Translations under genes and position numbers: made by a program
Source: Mucilaginibacter lacusdianchii
Lineage (GTDB): Bacteria > Bacteroidota > Bacteroidia > Sphingobacteriales > Sphingobacteriaceae
Assembly (NCBI RefSeq): GCF_009770985.1
Contig: NZ_WSRW01000002.1
Span: 248,001-312,000, forward strand
DNA length: 64,000 bases
Direction of reading: 5' to 3'
Notes under the pieces: generated by a model
Seen by the model: only the letters and a program-made list of their open reading frames with translations
What the model was told of the DNA's origin: nothing
Databases searched by the model: none
Shown: piece after piece, positions 36,637-45,620 of the stretch
How positions within the stretch are numbered: the first letter of the stretch is position 1
Layout of the letters: each line of letters opens with the position of its first letter

Positions 36637-37650
36637 ATGAAATACAACTTTTTAGGCAACACAGGTTTACTGGTCTCCGAGATCTGTTTCGGCACCATGA
36701 CTTTTGGCGGCAAAGGCATGTGGGAATCAATAGGTAAAATTCAGCAACAAGAAGTAAATGAATTGATGACGGCTGTAGTAGATGCCGGCATCAATTTTAT
36801 TGACACGGCCAATGTGTACTCGTTTGGGGAATCCGAAAAATTACTGGGCCAATCCATCATTGACCTGGGTTTAAACCGCGATGACTTAGTGATTGCCACC
36901 AAAGTACGTGGCAAAATGGGTGAAGGGGTTAACAATGTTGGCCTGTCCCGCTATCATATTTTCCAGTCCGTTAACGATAGCTTGCAACGGCTACAACTCG
37001 ATCATATCGATATTTTGTACGTTCATGGTGTAGATAAGCGTACTCCGGTTGAAGAAACCATGCGGGCGCTGAACGATATCGTACTAACCGGCAAGGTTCG
37101 TTATGTAGCCGTATGTAACTGGCCGGCCTGGATGGTAATGAAAGCCTTAGGCATTGCCGAAAAGCATGGCTGGAACAAGTTTGTAGGCTTACAATACTTC
37201 TATTCCCTATCGGGCCGGGACATTGAGCGGGAAATTGTGCCACTGGCAGCAGATCAGAATTTGGCTATTATGCCGTGGAGCCCATTGGCCGGCGGTTTTT
37301 TATCGGGTAAATATACGCGGGGAAACGAAAAAGCAGGCGATTCGCGCCGGGACGAATTTGACTTTCCACCGATTGATAAAGAAAAGGCTTATGATATTGT
37401 AGATGTGCTGGCAGAAATTGGTAAGCCGTACAACGCCTCGGTTGCGCAGATAGCCCTGGCATGGGTGCGCCAGCAACCCGGCGTAACCAGCACCATTATT
37501 GGTGCTAAGCGTATCGATCAGTTAAATGACAATATTAAATCAACCGAAATAACATTATCAGCAGACGACCTGCAAAAAATAGATGCGGTAAGCGCTTTGG
37601 GGAAAGAATATCCAGGATGGATGGTTGATTTTCAGGGAAAAGATAGATAG
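36637..37650 (+). CDS. Aldo/keto reductase
   Basis: An NADPH-dependent TIM-barrel oxidoreductase, 337 aa from ATG 36637 (MKYNFLGNTGLLVSEICFG). The catalytic tetrad is visible as Asp and Tyr in DTANVYSFGESE, Lys in VIATKVRG and His in ILYVHGVD. The C-terminal IIGAKRIDQLNDNIKST binds cofactor. It resembles the AKR11/YajO-like group; the substrate is unknown. The ORF extends upstream to 36544 but those residues are unlike the family. A hairpin separates it from the convergent threonine aldolase. Confidence 0.92.
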   Translation: MKYNFLGNTGLLVSEICFGTMTFGGKGMWESIGKIQQQEVNELMTAVVDAGINFIDTANVYSFGESEKLLGQSIIDLGLNRDDLVIATKVRGKMGEGVNNVGLSRYHIFQSVNDSLQRLQLDHIDILYVHGVDKRTPVEETMRALNDIVLTGKVRYVAVCNWPAWMVMKALGIAEKHGWNKFVGLQYFYSLSGRDIEREIVPLAADQNLAIMPWSPLAGGFLSGKYTRGNEKAGDSRRDEFDFPPIDKEKAYDIVDVLAEIGKPYNASVAQIALAWVRQQPGVTSTIIGAKRIDQLNDNIKSTEITLSADDLQKIDAVSALGKEYPGWMVDFQGKDR

Positions 37651-37660
37651 ATTTTCATTT

Positions 37661-37697
37661 ATACGTCCTAATCCAACCATGTTGGGCTAGGACGTAT
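37661..37697. terminator. Hairpin between convergent genes
   Basis: ATACGTCCTA (37661-37670) pairs perfectly with TAGGACGTAT (37688-37697), and CCAAC/GTTGG extends the stem inside. No long T run follows on either strand, so termination strength is uncertain. Confidence 0.6.
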
Positions 37698-37701
37698 AAT
37701 G

Positions 37702-38718
37702 TTATAAGCTCTTTAAAACACTTACTACATACTCTACCTGCTCTGGATGGATATCCAAATGCAATACAAACCTAATTCGGTTACTACCGGTCGCATTGCA
37801 TTTAATACCTTTTTCCTGCAATTGTGCTACAATAGCATCGGCCGAACCAGCGGTGTCAAACAATACCAAATTGGTTTCAACAGGAACTATGTTAGTCACC
37901 CAAGCGCATTTGCTCAATTCATTTGCTAAGATTTGTGCATGTTTATGATCTATCTTCAACCGCTCTACATGATGATCTAAGGCATAAATACCGGCAGCCG
38001 CCAAAAAGCCAGCCTGACGCCAGCCCCCGCCCAGTACTTTACGCACGCGACGTGCATATGTAATAGTTTGTTTATCAGCCAAAAATACCGAGCCTACCGG
38101 CGTACCCAAACCTTTAGATAGGCAAACGGATATGCCGCTAAAGTATTTACCATAGTCAACCGCGTTATCACCAGTGTATGCTAAAGCATTAAAAATACGT
38201 GCACCATCCAAATGTAATTTCAGGTTATGGCGTTGGCACAATTCTGCAATAGGTGCAATCTGGTCAAGCGTATAGCATTTGCCACCACCTTTATTAACGG
38301 TGTTTTCTAACACCACTAAAGTGGTAAGTGGGTAATGCACATTATCAGGGTCGTTTATTTCGGGCTCAATCATCTCTGCGGTTAAAATACCACGCTCGCC
38401 GTTCAATAAGCGGGTTGATACGGCTGAATTAAAAGCGATACCCCCGCCCTCATAACGGTATACATGCGCAGTTTGGTCGGCAATCAATTCATCCAGCGGA
38501 TTAGTGAAACACTTAATGGCAATCTGGTTAGTCATTGTACCAGACGGGCAAAACAACCCTGCTTCCATTCCAAACATTGCCGCCGCTTTAACTTCCAGTT
38601 CGTTTACGGTTTCATCTTCGCCATAAACATCATCTCCTACTTTGGCGCTCCACATAGCTTCTAGCATTCCGGGTGTAGGCTTGGTTACGGTATCACTGCG
38701 TAAATCAACGGTTATCAT
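37702..38718 (-). CDS. ltaE: Low-specificity L-threonine aldolase
   Basis: A PLP enzyme that cleaves threonine or allo-threonine into glycine and acetaldehyde. 338 aa. The opening VDLRSDTVTKPTPGM, GDDVYGEDETVNELE, FCPSGTMTNQIA and HLDGARIFNA are conserved, and the PLP lysine is in CLSKGLGTPVGS. ATG 38718. It ends just before a hairpin shared with the aldo/keto reductase. The gene is divergent from the small secreted Gly-rich protein, with only 29 bp between starts. Confidence 0.95.
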   Translation of the reverse strand: MITVDLRSDTVTKPTPGMLEAMWSAKVGDDVYGEDETVNELEVKAAAMFGMEAGLFCPSGTMTNQIAIKCFTNPLDELIADQTAHVYRYEGGGIAFNSAVSTRLLNGERGILTAEMIEPEINDPDNVHYPLTTLVVLENTVNKGGGKCYTLDQIAPIAELCQRHNLKLHLDGARIFNALAYTGDNAVDYGKYFSGISVCLSKGLGTPVGSVFLADKQTITYARRVRKVLGGGWRQAGFLAAAGIYALDHHVERLKIDHKHAQILANELSKCAWVTNIVPVETNLVLFDTAGSADAIVAQLQEKGIKCNATGSNRIRFVLHLDIHPEQVEYVVSVLKSL

Positions 38719-38747
38719 ATTTTATTTAAAAATGCGTTCTTTGTGTT

Positions 38748-39431
38748 ATGCGCTCAAGTTTAATTATTTTATTTTTTATGCTGATGTATGTATCAGCAAA
38801 ATCACAAAAATGGCAACCGGGCTACTTTTTTGATACGAAGGGGAATAAAGTACCAGGCCTTATTCGTACTAACCCATCTGGCAAAGGTCCTATTGCAAAC
38901 GAGGGCTTTATTGAATACAAAGACAACGAAAAAGCTAAAGAAATAAAACTAAGCGCCAGCGACATCAAATACTTTGTGGCCGGCCGCGACAGCTTTGTAG
39001 TTGCCCACGCCCCACAAAACGAAAGCTGGGCCAAGCACGAGTTTGATTTTGTAAAGGTAGAACTGGACGAACCTTTAAAACTGTACGTTTATGGCGGTGG
39101 CAGTAAAGGCGGTGGCGGTTTCAAAATTCGGCCCGATGTTGGGTTTGGTATTGGTGGCGGCAGTTATGGCGGCTACGGTGGTGGTGGCGTAGGCATCTCT
39201 TTAGGTAACGGCGGTGGCGGCAGTTCTCGTATCACTTACTATTTTGGTGCCACACCGGCAGAGTTAAGCCAAATAACGCCGCAAAACTTTGTGGACGTAA
39301 TGAGCGATATGATGGCCGATGAGCCGCAAGCTGTTGAAGCTATTCAAACCGGCAAATATCGACTTGACAAAATGCAGGCATTAATTGCTTACTACCGCAA
39401 GCTTAAATCATCTACTAATACTAAACCATGA
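38748..39431 (+). CDS. Secreted protein with a glycine-rich centre (227 aa)
   Basis: A signal peptide (about 1-18, ending VSAKS) and a first part that reads GYFFDTKGNKVPGLIRTN, which resembles the opening of many Bacteroidetes secreted hypothetical proteins. Residues about 118-165 are dominated by Gly with Tyr, Ser and Phe (GGGSKGGGGF, GGGSYGGYGGGG). The C-terminal part (about 170-227) is helical and charged. I do not recognise a named family. The low-complexity centre suggests a flexible linker or a self-associating stretch, which is inference. It converges on the GT87 gene with 5 bp between. Confidence 0.75.
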   Translation: MRSSLIILFFMLMYVSAKSQKWQPGYFFDTKGNKVPGLIRTNPSGKGPIANEGFIEYKDNEKAKEIKLSASDIKYFVAGRDSFVVAHAPQNESWAKHEFDFVKVELDEPLKLYVYGGGSKGGGGFKIRPDVGFGIGGGSYGGYGGGGVGISLGNGGGGSSRITYYFGATPAELSQITPQNFVDVMSDMMADEPQAVEAIQTGKYRLDKMQALIAYYRKLKSSTNTKP

Positions 39432-39436
39432 AATTT

Positions 39437-40642
39437 TCAGGCCATCAATAATGCTTCTTCATTATTTTCACTCAATTGAGGTTGCATATACACTTTGCCA
39501 TTAAAGTTTTTAAATAGCATATCATACACCAATTTGCCCCATACGGCAATATAAGGCCACACTTTAACTGCATACCTGCTTAAATAAGGCTTACGGATAA
39601 ACGCAGGGATGGCATCCGTTGAAACCAAAGCCGCAAATAAGGCAATGGCAATAAATAAAGCAATTGTGGTTTTAGTATATGGCTGCGGTTGTAACAACAA
39701 GTATAAGATAGCTCCGGCGGTAGCTATGATATAGGTAGGCGGCTCGGATCCTGTGCTAAATATAACAACAGTAATTAAAGCCGAACTCAAAATGCATAAC
39801 CTGAAATTCAAATATCGGTACTGCGAAAAACGCAATAATGAAAAGCCCAAGCAAGCGGCTGCAGCTATTAAAAATGGCAAATTAGGCACGTTTAAGTTAC
39901 TGGTAATACGGCGCAATACACCCATTACCGAAAGATCCTGTGCGGAAAGCAGCGTCATGTTTTGCAGATTTTTATCATGGAGCGAATGCCACCAGTCGGC
40001 ATAAGATTGTAAAATAAACTGCGGACTGGAAATTAGCATAGGTGCACAAAACCATACCACGCTCCAAACAACGCACCAGGCAATAAACGCTTTTTTGCGT
40101 TTTGAAAACATAAAGAACATTAAGCCCGCTATAGGATATAGCTTAATAAAAGTGCCTAAAATGATAAATAAGGTTCCCCACTCTTCCCGCCGTTTCTCAA
40201 CCAGTACGAAAGCGAAAATAATGAAGGCGGCTATTATAGGATTGAATTGAATGGCATGTTGCGCGTTAGCAAACTCAATACTACAGCAAAGCAACAGCAG
40301 CATTTTTGCTTTATCATTGATAGGTAGCAATCGAACCGCATATATAAATATAACTGCGTTGGCAATATTCCACAACAAAAACCCCCACATGGTTGGCAGT
40401 AAAGCAAACGGGGCTACTATTATACTGAAAGCAGGACCGTAATGATTACTGTCAAAATATTCGTTCGGATAAAAAGCGTATAAATTGGTTTGTGCACGTG
40501 CATGATTATATACTTGCTCAAAAATACTGTAGTTGTTATAGCGGTTGCCAAAGTATTTATATTGCCAGCAAAACACGCTTACCATGGCATACAAAAGACA
40601 CACTAACCTGAAGTTATTGAGATAGGGGATTTTTTTGAACAT
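39437..40642 (-). CDS. GT87-like membrane glycosyltransferase (DUF2029)
   Basis: About ten membrane helices over 401 aa. An early Asp-containing periplasmic loop follows helix 1 (FYPNEYFDSNHYGPAFSI), and GTFIKLYPIAGLMFFMF is the typical DUF2029 segment (KLYP). Members of GT87 transfer mannose or arabinose-type sugars from polyprenyl phosphate donors in the periplasm. The gene stands alone. Which glycan it builds cannot be read from sequence. It is upstream (100 bp) of the flavoprotein gene on the same strand order but separated by a gap without clear signals. Confidence 0.82.
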   Translation of the reverse strand: MFKKIPYLNNFRLVCLLYAMVSVFCWQYKYFGNRYNNYSIFEQVYNHARAQTNLYAFYPNEYFDSNHYGPAFSIIVAPFALLPTMWGFLLWNIANAVIFIYAVRLLPINDKAKMLLLLCCSIEFANAQHAIQFNPIIAAFIIFAFVLVEKRREEWGTLFIILGTFIKLYPIAGLMFFMFSKRKKAFIAWCVVWSVVWFCAPMLISSPQFILQSYADWWHSLHDKNLQNMTLLSAQDLSVMGVLRRITSNLNVPNLPFLIAAAACLGFSLLRFSQYRYLNFRLCILSSALITVVIFSTGSEPPTYIIATAGAILYLLLQPQPYTKTTIALFIAIALFAALVSTDAIPAFIRKPYLSRYAVKVWPYIAVWGKLVYDMLFKNFNGKVYMQPQLSENNEEALLMA

Positions 40643-40711
40643 CGTAACAAATGTGTTACGAAACTACATTTAAGAAATTAATTCTCCAAATATTAAATAT
40701 TCCAATACATA

Positions 40712-41926
40712 TTAAATATTCTGCGCTATTACGAACCCGCATGCCCAAGCCCATTGAAAGTTGTACCCACCTAACCATCCGGTTACATCAACACTCTCTC
40801 CCCCAAAAAACAAACCAGGTTCTTTCTTGGCTTCCAGCGTTTTAGATGACAGCTCATCGGTACTTACACCGCCACGCATCACCTCCGCTTTATCATAACC
40901 TTTATCGCCCGCCGGCTTCACTTTGAATTGATGAATGAGCTGATTAATGTCTTCTAAATCTGCTTTTGACAAAGAAGCAAGATTTTTAGTAACGGGTAAA
41001 TAATTTGCCAGTGCTTCAGCAAACTTACGCGTATATAAACCGGCTAGTACATTTAACAGCGTTTTTTTGGGATTAATATTCCGTTCTTGGCTTATCAATT
41101 CAACAATATCTTGATGCGGCAGCATGTCTAAATAAAACTCCTGCCCTGCCTGCCAATAAGATGATATTTGTAAAATAGCCGGGCCACTTAATCCCCAATG
41201 GGTAAACAAGATATTCTCTTCAAAACTAATATCATCGTTCCATACCCGGCAAAATATACTGTTGCCTGATAACTGCCCGTACCAAGGCAGATCTTTACCC
41301 GTAATGGTAAGCGGCACTAAGGCGGGCGTAGGCTTAACAACTTGCAGTCCGAACTGCCGTGCTATACGCAATCCAAAGTCTGTTGCACCTAGTTTGTGCA
41401 CTGGCAAGCCACCTGTAGCTATCACCACTTTGGGGGCTGCTACTTGCGTAATTTTGCCATGTTGCTCATAAGTGACTACAAAACCGTTTACATCACGCTC
41501 TATGGCTTTTACATTTGTATTGAGCCATATAGGCTGATCTAGGTCATGACATAAATTTACGAATACGTCTACAATATCTTTGGCTTTGTTAGTGGTTGGA
41601 AACAGCTGTCCCAACGTTTTTTCCTGCCCCTCTATACCATATGTTTCAAAAAAGCCGATAGTATCTTCAACGGTCCATTGTGCAAATGCCGATTTGCAAA
41701 AATGCGGATTACCGGAGATAAACTGCTGTGCAGAAGTATTTAAATTTGTATAATTACATCTGCCACCACCGCTAACCAGTATCTTGGCCCCTGGGCGATC
41801 ATTTTTTTCTAAAACGAGTGTTTGTTTGCCTAAAAAGCCGGCCTGTACGGCACACATTAAGCCGCAAGCACCTGCGCCTATAATAATGGCATCAATATGA
41901 GTTGGATTTACTAAGTTTGCAGTCAT
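40712..41926 (-). CDS. BaiN/HI0933-family FAD-dependent oxidoreductase
   Basis: 404 aa from ATG 41926 ([19 protein letters not shown]). The FAD-binding GAGACGLMCA, the family signature NDRPGAKILVSGGGRCNYTN, ATGGLP and the C-terminal GLFFGGESVDVTGWLGGYNFQWAWACG are clear. Members of this group include BaiN of bile-acid metabolism, but most have no known substrate. The ORF continues 37 codons upstream, but that stretch lies inside nuoA and is unlike the family. The start codon overlaps the nuoA start codon on the other strand (CATG, 41924-41927). Confidence 0.92.
   Translation of the reverse strand: MTANLVNPTHIDAIIIGAGACGLMCAVQAGFLGKQTLVLEKNDRPGAKILVSGGGRCNYTNLNTSAQQFISGNPHFCKSAFAQWTVEDTIGFFETYGIEGQEKTLGQLFPTTNKAKDIVDVFVNLCHDLDQPIWLNTNVKAIERDVNGFVVTYEQHGKITQVAAPKVVIATGGLPVHKLGATDFGLRIARQFGLQVVKPTPALVPLTITGKDLPWYGQLSGNSIFCRVWNDDISFEENILFTHWGLSGPAILQISSYWQAGQEFYLDMLPHQDIVELISQERNINPKKTLLNVLAGLYTRKFAEALANYLPVTKNLASLSKADLEDINQLIHQFKVKPAGDKGYDKAEVMRGGVSTDELSSKTLEAKKEPGLFFGGESVDVTGWLGGYNFQWAWACGFVIAQNI
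41912..41919 (+). promoter_or_regulatory. -7 box TAAGTTTG of nuoA
   Basis: A perfect TAnnTTTG ending 5 nt before the nuoA ATG, inside the coding region of the divergent flavoprotein. It implies an almost leaderless nuoA message. Confidence 0.5.
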
Positions 41927-42527
41927 GAACGAGGTTTCGCAAATATCGGAATTTGGAAAGATATTTATCTTTCTGATTACTGGCTTTGTTTTAGTGGCGT
42001 TAACAATGTTTTTGAACAAGTTATTATCGCCCAACAAACCTAACGCCGAAAAGCTAACCTCGTACGAATGCGGCGAAGAACCGGTGGGTAGTGCATGGAT
42101 GCCTTTTAATACCCGCTTTTACATTATTGCGCTAATATTTTTGCTGTTTGATGTAGAAATGGTTTTTATTTTTCCGTGGGCTACGGTTTATGCCAATGCC
42201 AAATTAATTGCCACTGATGCGCGCTGGGGCGTTTTTACATTAATTGAAATGTTTGTGTTCGCCGGTATTCTTATTTTAGGACTGGTGTATGTTTGGCGCA
42301 AAGGCGATTTGGAATACATCAAGCCTCAACAAGTTTTGCCTACAGTGGATGTTGATATTCCGTTATCCGTTTATGAAAAACTTAACCTGGAACAGAATAA
42401 TTTTAGAGTAAAATCGTTTATTCAAAATACAGTAAAGGAGCCGGAAACAGCTTTACCAACATCCGCTCCTGCAGCTGCTGCTCCAAAAAAACCCATGTTT
42501 AAACCAACTTTTAAAAAGCCCGATTAA
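41925..42527 (+). CDS. nuoA: NADH-quinone oxidoreductase subunit A
   Basis: A membrane subunit of respiratory complex I. Three helices (about 10-31, 67-90, 101-123) and the conserved [13 protein letters not shown] and [19 protein letters not shown] are diagnostic. The protein is 200 aa, about 70-80 longer than the usual 120-ish; the extra part (about 135-200) ends in an Ala/Pro/Lys-rich tail ([20 protein letters not shown]). The stop TAA overlaps the nuoB ATG (TAATG), so translation is coupled. nuoC and nuoD lie 7.3 kb away and nuoE-N are not in the window. Confidence 0.95.
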   Translation: MNEVSQISEFGKIFIFLITGFVLVALTMFLNKLLSPNKPNAEKLTSYECGEEPVGSAWMPFNTRFYIIALIFLLFDVEMVFIFPWATVYANAKLIATDARWGVFTLIEMFVFAGILILGLVYVWRKGDLEYIKPQQVLPTVDVDIPLSVYEKLNLEQNNFRVKSFIQNTVKEPETALPTSAPAAAAPKKPMFKPTFKKPD

Positions 42528-43009
42528 TGGATCAGCAGTCAATGAGTGAAAACGGCGGCGTTGTAGTCACCAAATTAAATGATTTGCTTAACTGGGCTCG
42601 TTTATCTTCTATATGGCCACTAAGCTTTGGTATTGCCTGCTGTGCTATTGAAATGATGGGCATGTATGCATCTACCTACGATGTAGACCGAATGGGTGTT
42701 TTTCCACGGCCTTCTGCCAGGCAGGCCGATGTAATTATAATTGCGGGTACTGTAACTTTTAAAATGGCCGAGCGTATAAAACGCTTGTACGAACAAATGC
42801 CCGAACCACGCTATGTGATCTCCATGGGTTCCTGCTCAAATTGCGGAGGCCCATATTGGCAACATGGTTACCATGTAGTTAAGGGTGTAGATCGGGTGAT
42901 ACCGGTTGATGTTTATGTACAAGGTTGCCCGCCCCGGCCCGAAGCACTGATTGGTGCTATTATAGAATTGCAAAAGAAGATTGATGGCGAGCGTTTAGTA
43001 AGCATATAA
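42527..43009 (+). CDS. nuoB: NADH-quinone oxidoreductase subunit B
   Basis: Carries the N2 [4Fe-4S] cluster that hands electrons to quinone. The four ligands are C38 and C39 ([10 protein letters not shown]), C103 (SMGSCSNCG) and C134 ([10 protein letters not shown]). 160 aa is near the usual length. [19 protein letters not shown] and [16 protein letters not shown] are conserved. It follows nuoA with a 1-bp overlap. The next plus-strand gene is an unrelated lipoprotein, so the nuo operon breaks here. Confidence 0.97.
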   Translation: MDQQSMSENGGVVVTKLNDLLNWARLSSIWPLSFGIACCAIEMMGMYASTYDVDRMGVFPRPSARQADVIIIAGTVTFKMAERIKRLYEQMPEPRYVISMGSCSNCGGPYWQHGYHVVKGVDRVIPVDVYVQGCPPRPEALIGAIIELQKKIDGERLVSI

Positions 43010-43071
43010 GTATTTTTCTCTAAAAGAAAATATTTTTCTTTTAAATATATTGATATATGATAAATAGTATA

Positions 43072-43079
43072 TATATTTG
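43072..43079 (+). promoter_or_regulatory. -7 box TATATTTG of the 253-aa lipoprotein gene
   Basis: A perfect TAnnTTTG within a very AT-rich 106-bp gap, 36 nt before the ATG at 43116. It shows a fresh transcription unit after nuoB. Confidence 0.5.
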
Positions 43080-43115
43080 TATATACTATTTGATTAAACA
43101 CAAAAACACCTCATT

Positions 43116-43877
43116 ATGAAAGCATTACAAAATGCAATTATGGGCAGCGCCTTATTATTAAGTGCCGTTTCCATATTATCTGTTGGTTGCAAAAGCTATG
43201 ACATTGCGCCACGCTATACATCCAAACACATTAAAGAAAACACCAATCAAGCCATAGCACAGGTACCTGAGGCTTATGAATTAGGCTATATTGTACTTTC
43301 TTTAACAGATGCTGCCCAGCAAAATGATAATATTATCAATAAAGAAACGCCTTATTATCAAGAAGTATCAAAGCATTTTAGCGCTTATAAAAAGCATAAA
43401 GCAGTTAGAGAACTTAATGAGGAATTGTCTGAAGATGCAAATCGCCTGACATACTTTAGAAACGGTTTATATGCCTTCTATTTTAACAGCAACCGTTTTG
43501 TATTAAAGGCTGATTATCGTATTGATTTAAACCGTCTCGACTTCAAGAAATATGCATCATTGTTAAAGGATTTTGCAAAAGACAGCGGCTTCCGTCAGTT
43601 TTATGCACAGCATAAATCTTTTTATAACGAACTAATTAAATCTCAACAACAGCAACTGAGCATGGAATCAGCCTGGAAATCTGTTGAAAAAACGTATGAC
43701 AAACCATTCCAAAGTTACCAGGTAATCCTTTCTCCGCTGATGAAAGGCGAAACCGGTACAGTAGCCATCAACAGTCATCGCTTTAATGAGTGCCTTATTT
43801 TTGCACAAAGCGGCAATAGAAAAAATGTATCTTACGGTCAGTACACTGTACCCGTTACAGATGCAAACGGCCGGTAA
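43116..43877 (+). CDS. Putative lipoprotein, unknown (253 aa)
   Basis: A signal sequence with a lipobox-like SVGC at about residue 24 (ILSVGCKSYD). The rest is hydrophilic and mixed helical, with NGLYAFYFNSNRFVLKADYR in the middle. I do not recognise a family with confidence; some longer Bacteroidetes secreted proteins contain similar stretches, so a C-terminal truncation is possible but not shown. It has its own -7 box, and two terminator hairpins follow, so it is a single-gene unit between nuoB and icd. Confidence 0.7.
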   Translation: MKALQNAIMGSALLLSAVSILSVGCKSYDIAPRYTSKHIKENTNQAIAQVPEAYELGYIVLSLTDAAQQNDNIINKETPYYQEVSKHFSAYKKHKAVRELNEELSEDANRLTYFRNGLYAFYFNSNRFVLKADYRIDLNRLDFKKYASLLKDFAKDSGFRQFYAQHKSFYNELIKSQQQQLSMESAWKSVEKTYDKPFQSYQVILSPLMKGETGTVAINSHRFNECLIFAQSGNRKNVSYGQYTVPVTDANGR

Positions 43878-43907
43878 TAGTACTTTATAATAAACCTATT
43901 CAACTAC

Positions 43908-43955
43908 TGGCATTGCTACAAACTCAATATTGTTGCAGTGCCATTTTTGCTTTTA
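43908..43955 (+). terminator. Terminator of the 253-aa lipoprotein gene
   Basis: A 14-bp stem with two mismatches (43908-43921 with 43930-43943) and an 8-nt loop is followed by TTTTTGCTTTT. Confidence 0.65.
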
Positions 43956-43989
43956 TAAGACACAAGAGATCACTGACTTTACAAAAAGC

Positions 43990-44020
43990 AAAAAGGCTAT
44001 CCATAACGGATAGCCTTTTT
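43990..44020. terminator. Bidirectional terminator before icd
   Basis: AAAAAGGCTATCC-ATAAC-GGATAGCCTTTTT, a perfect 13-bp stem with A and T tails, 22 bp from the stop of the convergent icd gene. Confidence 0.85.
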
Positions 44021-44041
44021 GTTTTGAGAGTTTATACCAGC

Positions 44042-45502
44042 TTATTGACCTTGCGCTAATGAGTAGCCAATCTTATCGCCAAACTTCATCAAAAGCTCTA
44101 CAGAACATACCTTGATGGCATCAGAAACATGTGCTGCTATTTCGAAAATATCACGTTGGCTAAGTTCGCTACCGTCTGTTTTTTCGTAACGAATACGGAA
44201 CTGGTTCACCAACTCGGTGTACACCGAACCTGTTGGCCAAACCTGCGTACCACGGTTCGAAATCATAATCAGCTCAAATTTATCATTCAGCTTGCTTTTG
44301 GCAAGTTCAGCCAGTTCTGATGGTTGCAGCTCTGATTCAACAAAGATGTCAACACCCAAAATCTCTTCTTTAATACCCGGCTCGGTAACAGTGATTTTAT
44401 TTTTTGACGGATGGAAATCAACATTGGTTTTGCACTCGAAGTTAGGCTGAGAAAATGCACCACCGCTTGATGGATGTTTACCTAAGTTTGCAATAATGCA
44501 TTCCGCAAATTCGGTAGTGTTAGAAGATTTAACAGAACGATCGCCGAAGTCACCAGTGTGCACACCTTTTTCCAAAGTGTAAAGCAAAGCATTTTCAATA
44601 GTAGCCGCATTAGCAGTAAAGCCCATATAACGCAACATCGAAATACCAGACAACAGCAAAGCCGTTGGGTTGGCAATGTTGCGACCGGCAATATCAGGTG
44701 CAGTACCGTGCACAGCCTCAAATATGGAAATATTATCGCCAATATTAGCTGATGGTGCAAAACCTAAGCCACCTACCAAACCAGCGCACAAGTCAGATAC
44801 GATATCGCCTTGCAGGTTGGTTAATACAATAGATTGGAACATTTCTGGGTGACTAACCAGCTTCATACACAAATCGTCAACAATGATGTCAGACGCCTGA
44901 ATATCCGGGTACCCTTTAGCTATTTCGTAGAAAGTTTCCAGAAATAAACCGTCGGTTAGTTTCATGATATTGGCTTTGTGACCACAGGCTAGTTTTTTAA
45001 GCCCTTTGCGGCGAGCCATTTCAAACGCATAGCGAATTACCTGTGCCGAGCCCGGACGGGTTATGATACGACGGCCAACAGCAACATCATTAGTTAGCAT
45101 GTGCTCAATACCGCCGTAGGTATCTTCAATATTTTCGCGGATGATTGTTAAATTGATAGGAATGCCTGCCTTTGAAAATACAGTTTGTACGCCGTTCAAT
45201 GAACGGAAATCGCGCTGGTTAGCATAGGTGTTCCATACTTTACGGGCCGTTACGTTAATACTTTTTACACCTTTTCCTTTAGGAGTTTCCATCGGGCCTT
45301 TAAATAAAACACCCAGGTTTTCGATAGTTTGTTTAGCCGCTTCGGTCATACCGGTTGAGTGTCCGGCGTCGAAATAGGATTTACCCATTTCAACAAATTC
45401 ATATTCTAAAGGCACTTCATTTGCCTCAAAAATATTTAATACGGCCTCCATAATTTCCGGACCGATTCCGTCGCCTTTAGCTACTGCTATTTTTGTCTTC
45501 AT
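44042..45502 (-). CDS. icd: NADP-dependent isocitrate dehydrogenase (Thermus-type, long C-terminus)
   Basis: TCA-cycle conversion of isocitrate to 2-oxoglutarate. The beta-decarboxylating dehydrogenase core is clear: KIAVAKGDGIGPEI, the RENIEDTYGG substrate loop, KANIMKLTDGLF, DDLCMKL, and GTAPDIAGRNIANPTA. Beyond residue about 340 an extra domain of about 145 residues follows, as in the 496-aa Thermus thermophilus enzyme, and it lengthens the protein to 486 aa. Isopropylmalate dehydrogenase is less likely because of this extension. ATG 45502. Single gene, divergent from purK. Confidence 0.9.
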   Translation of the reverse strand: MKTKIAVAKGDGIGPEIMEAVLNIFEANEVPLEYEFVEMGKSYFDAGHSTGMTEAAKQTIENLGVLFKGPMETPKGKGVKSINVTARKVWNTYANQRDFRSLNGVQTVFSKAGIPINLTIIRENIEDTYGGIEHMLTNDVAVGRRIITRPGSAQVIRYAFEMARRKGLKKLACGHKANIMKLTDGLFLETFYEIAKGYPDIQASDIIVDDLCMKLVSHPEMFQSIVLTNLQGDIVSDLCAGLVGGLGFAPSANIGDNISIFEAVHGTAPDIAGRNIANPTALLLSGISMLRYMGFTANAATIENALLYTLEKGVHTGDFGDRSVKSSNTTEFAECIIANLGKHPSSGGAFSQPNFECKTNVDFHPSKNKITVTEPGIKEEILGVDIFVESELQPSELAELAKSKLNDKFELIMISNRGTQVWPTGSVYTELVNQFRIRYEKTDGSELSQRDIFEIAAHVSDAIKVCSVELLMKFGDKIGYSLAQGQ

Positions 45503-45620
45503 CAGGAAAAGTTAATTTTATTTATAACGCGCCAAATATACGCTTATCGTGTAAACATCACACCTTTTAAAATGATTTAGGGTTTTTGAAACTTTTGCGC
45601 TAAAATTGTGCTATCAAATT

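Noticed and set aside
39090..39220. GGTGGC tandem-repeat-like tract
   Set aside because: It encodes the glycine-rich part of the 227-aa protein and has no regular unit, so it is not a CRISPR or satellite.
41927..42037. Longer start of the BaiN-like flavoprotein
   Set aside because: The extra 37 residues are the reverse complement of nuoA coding sequence and are not family-like.
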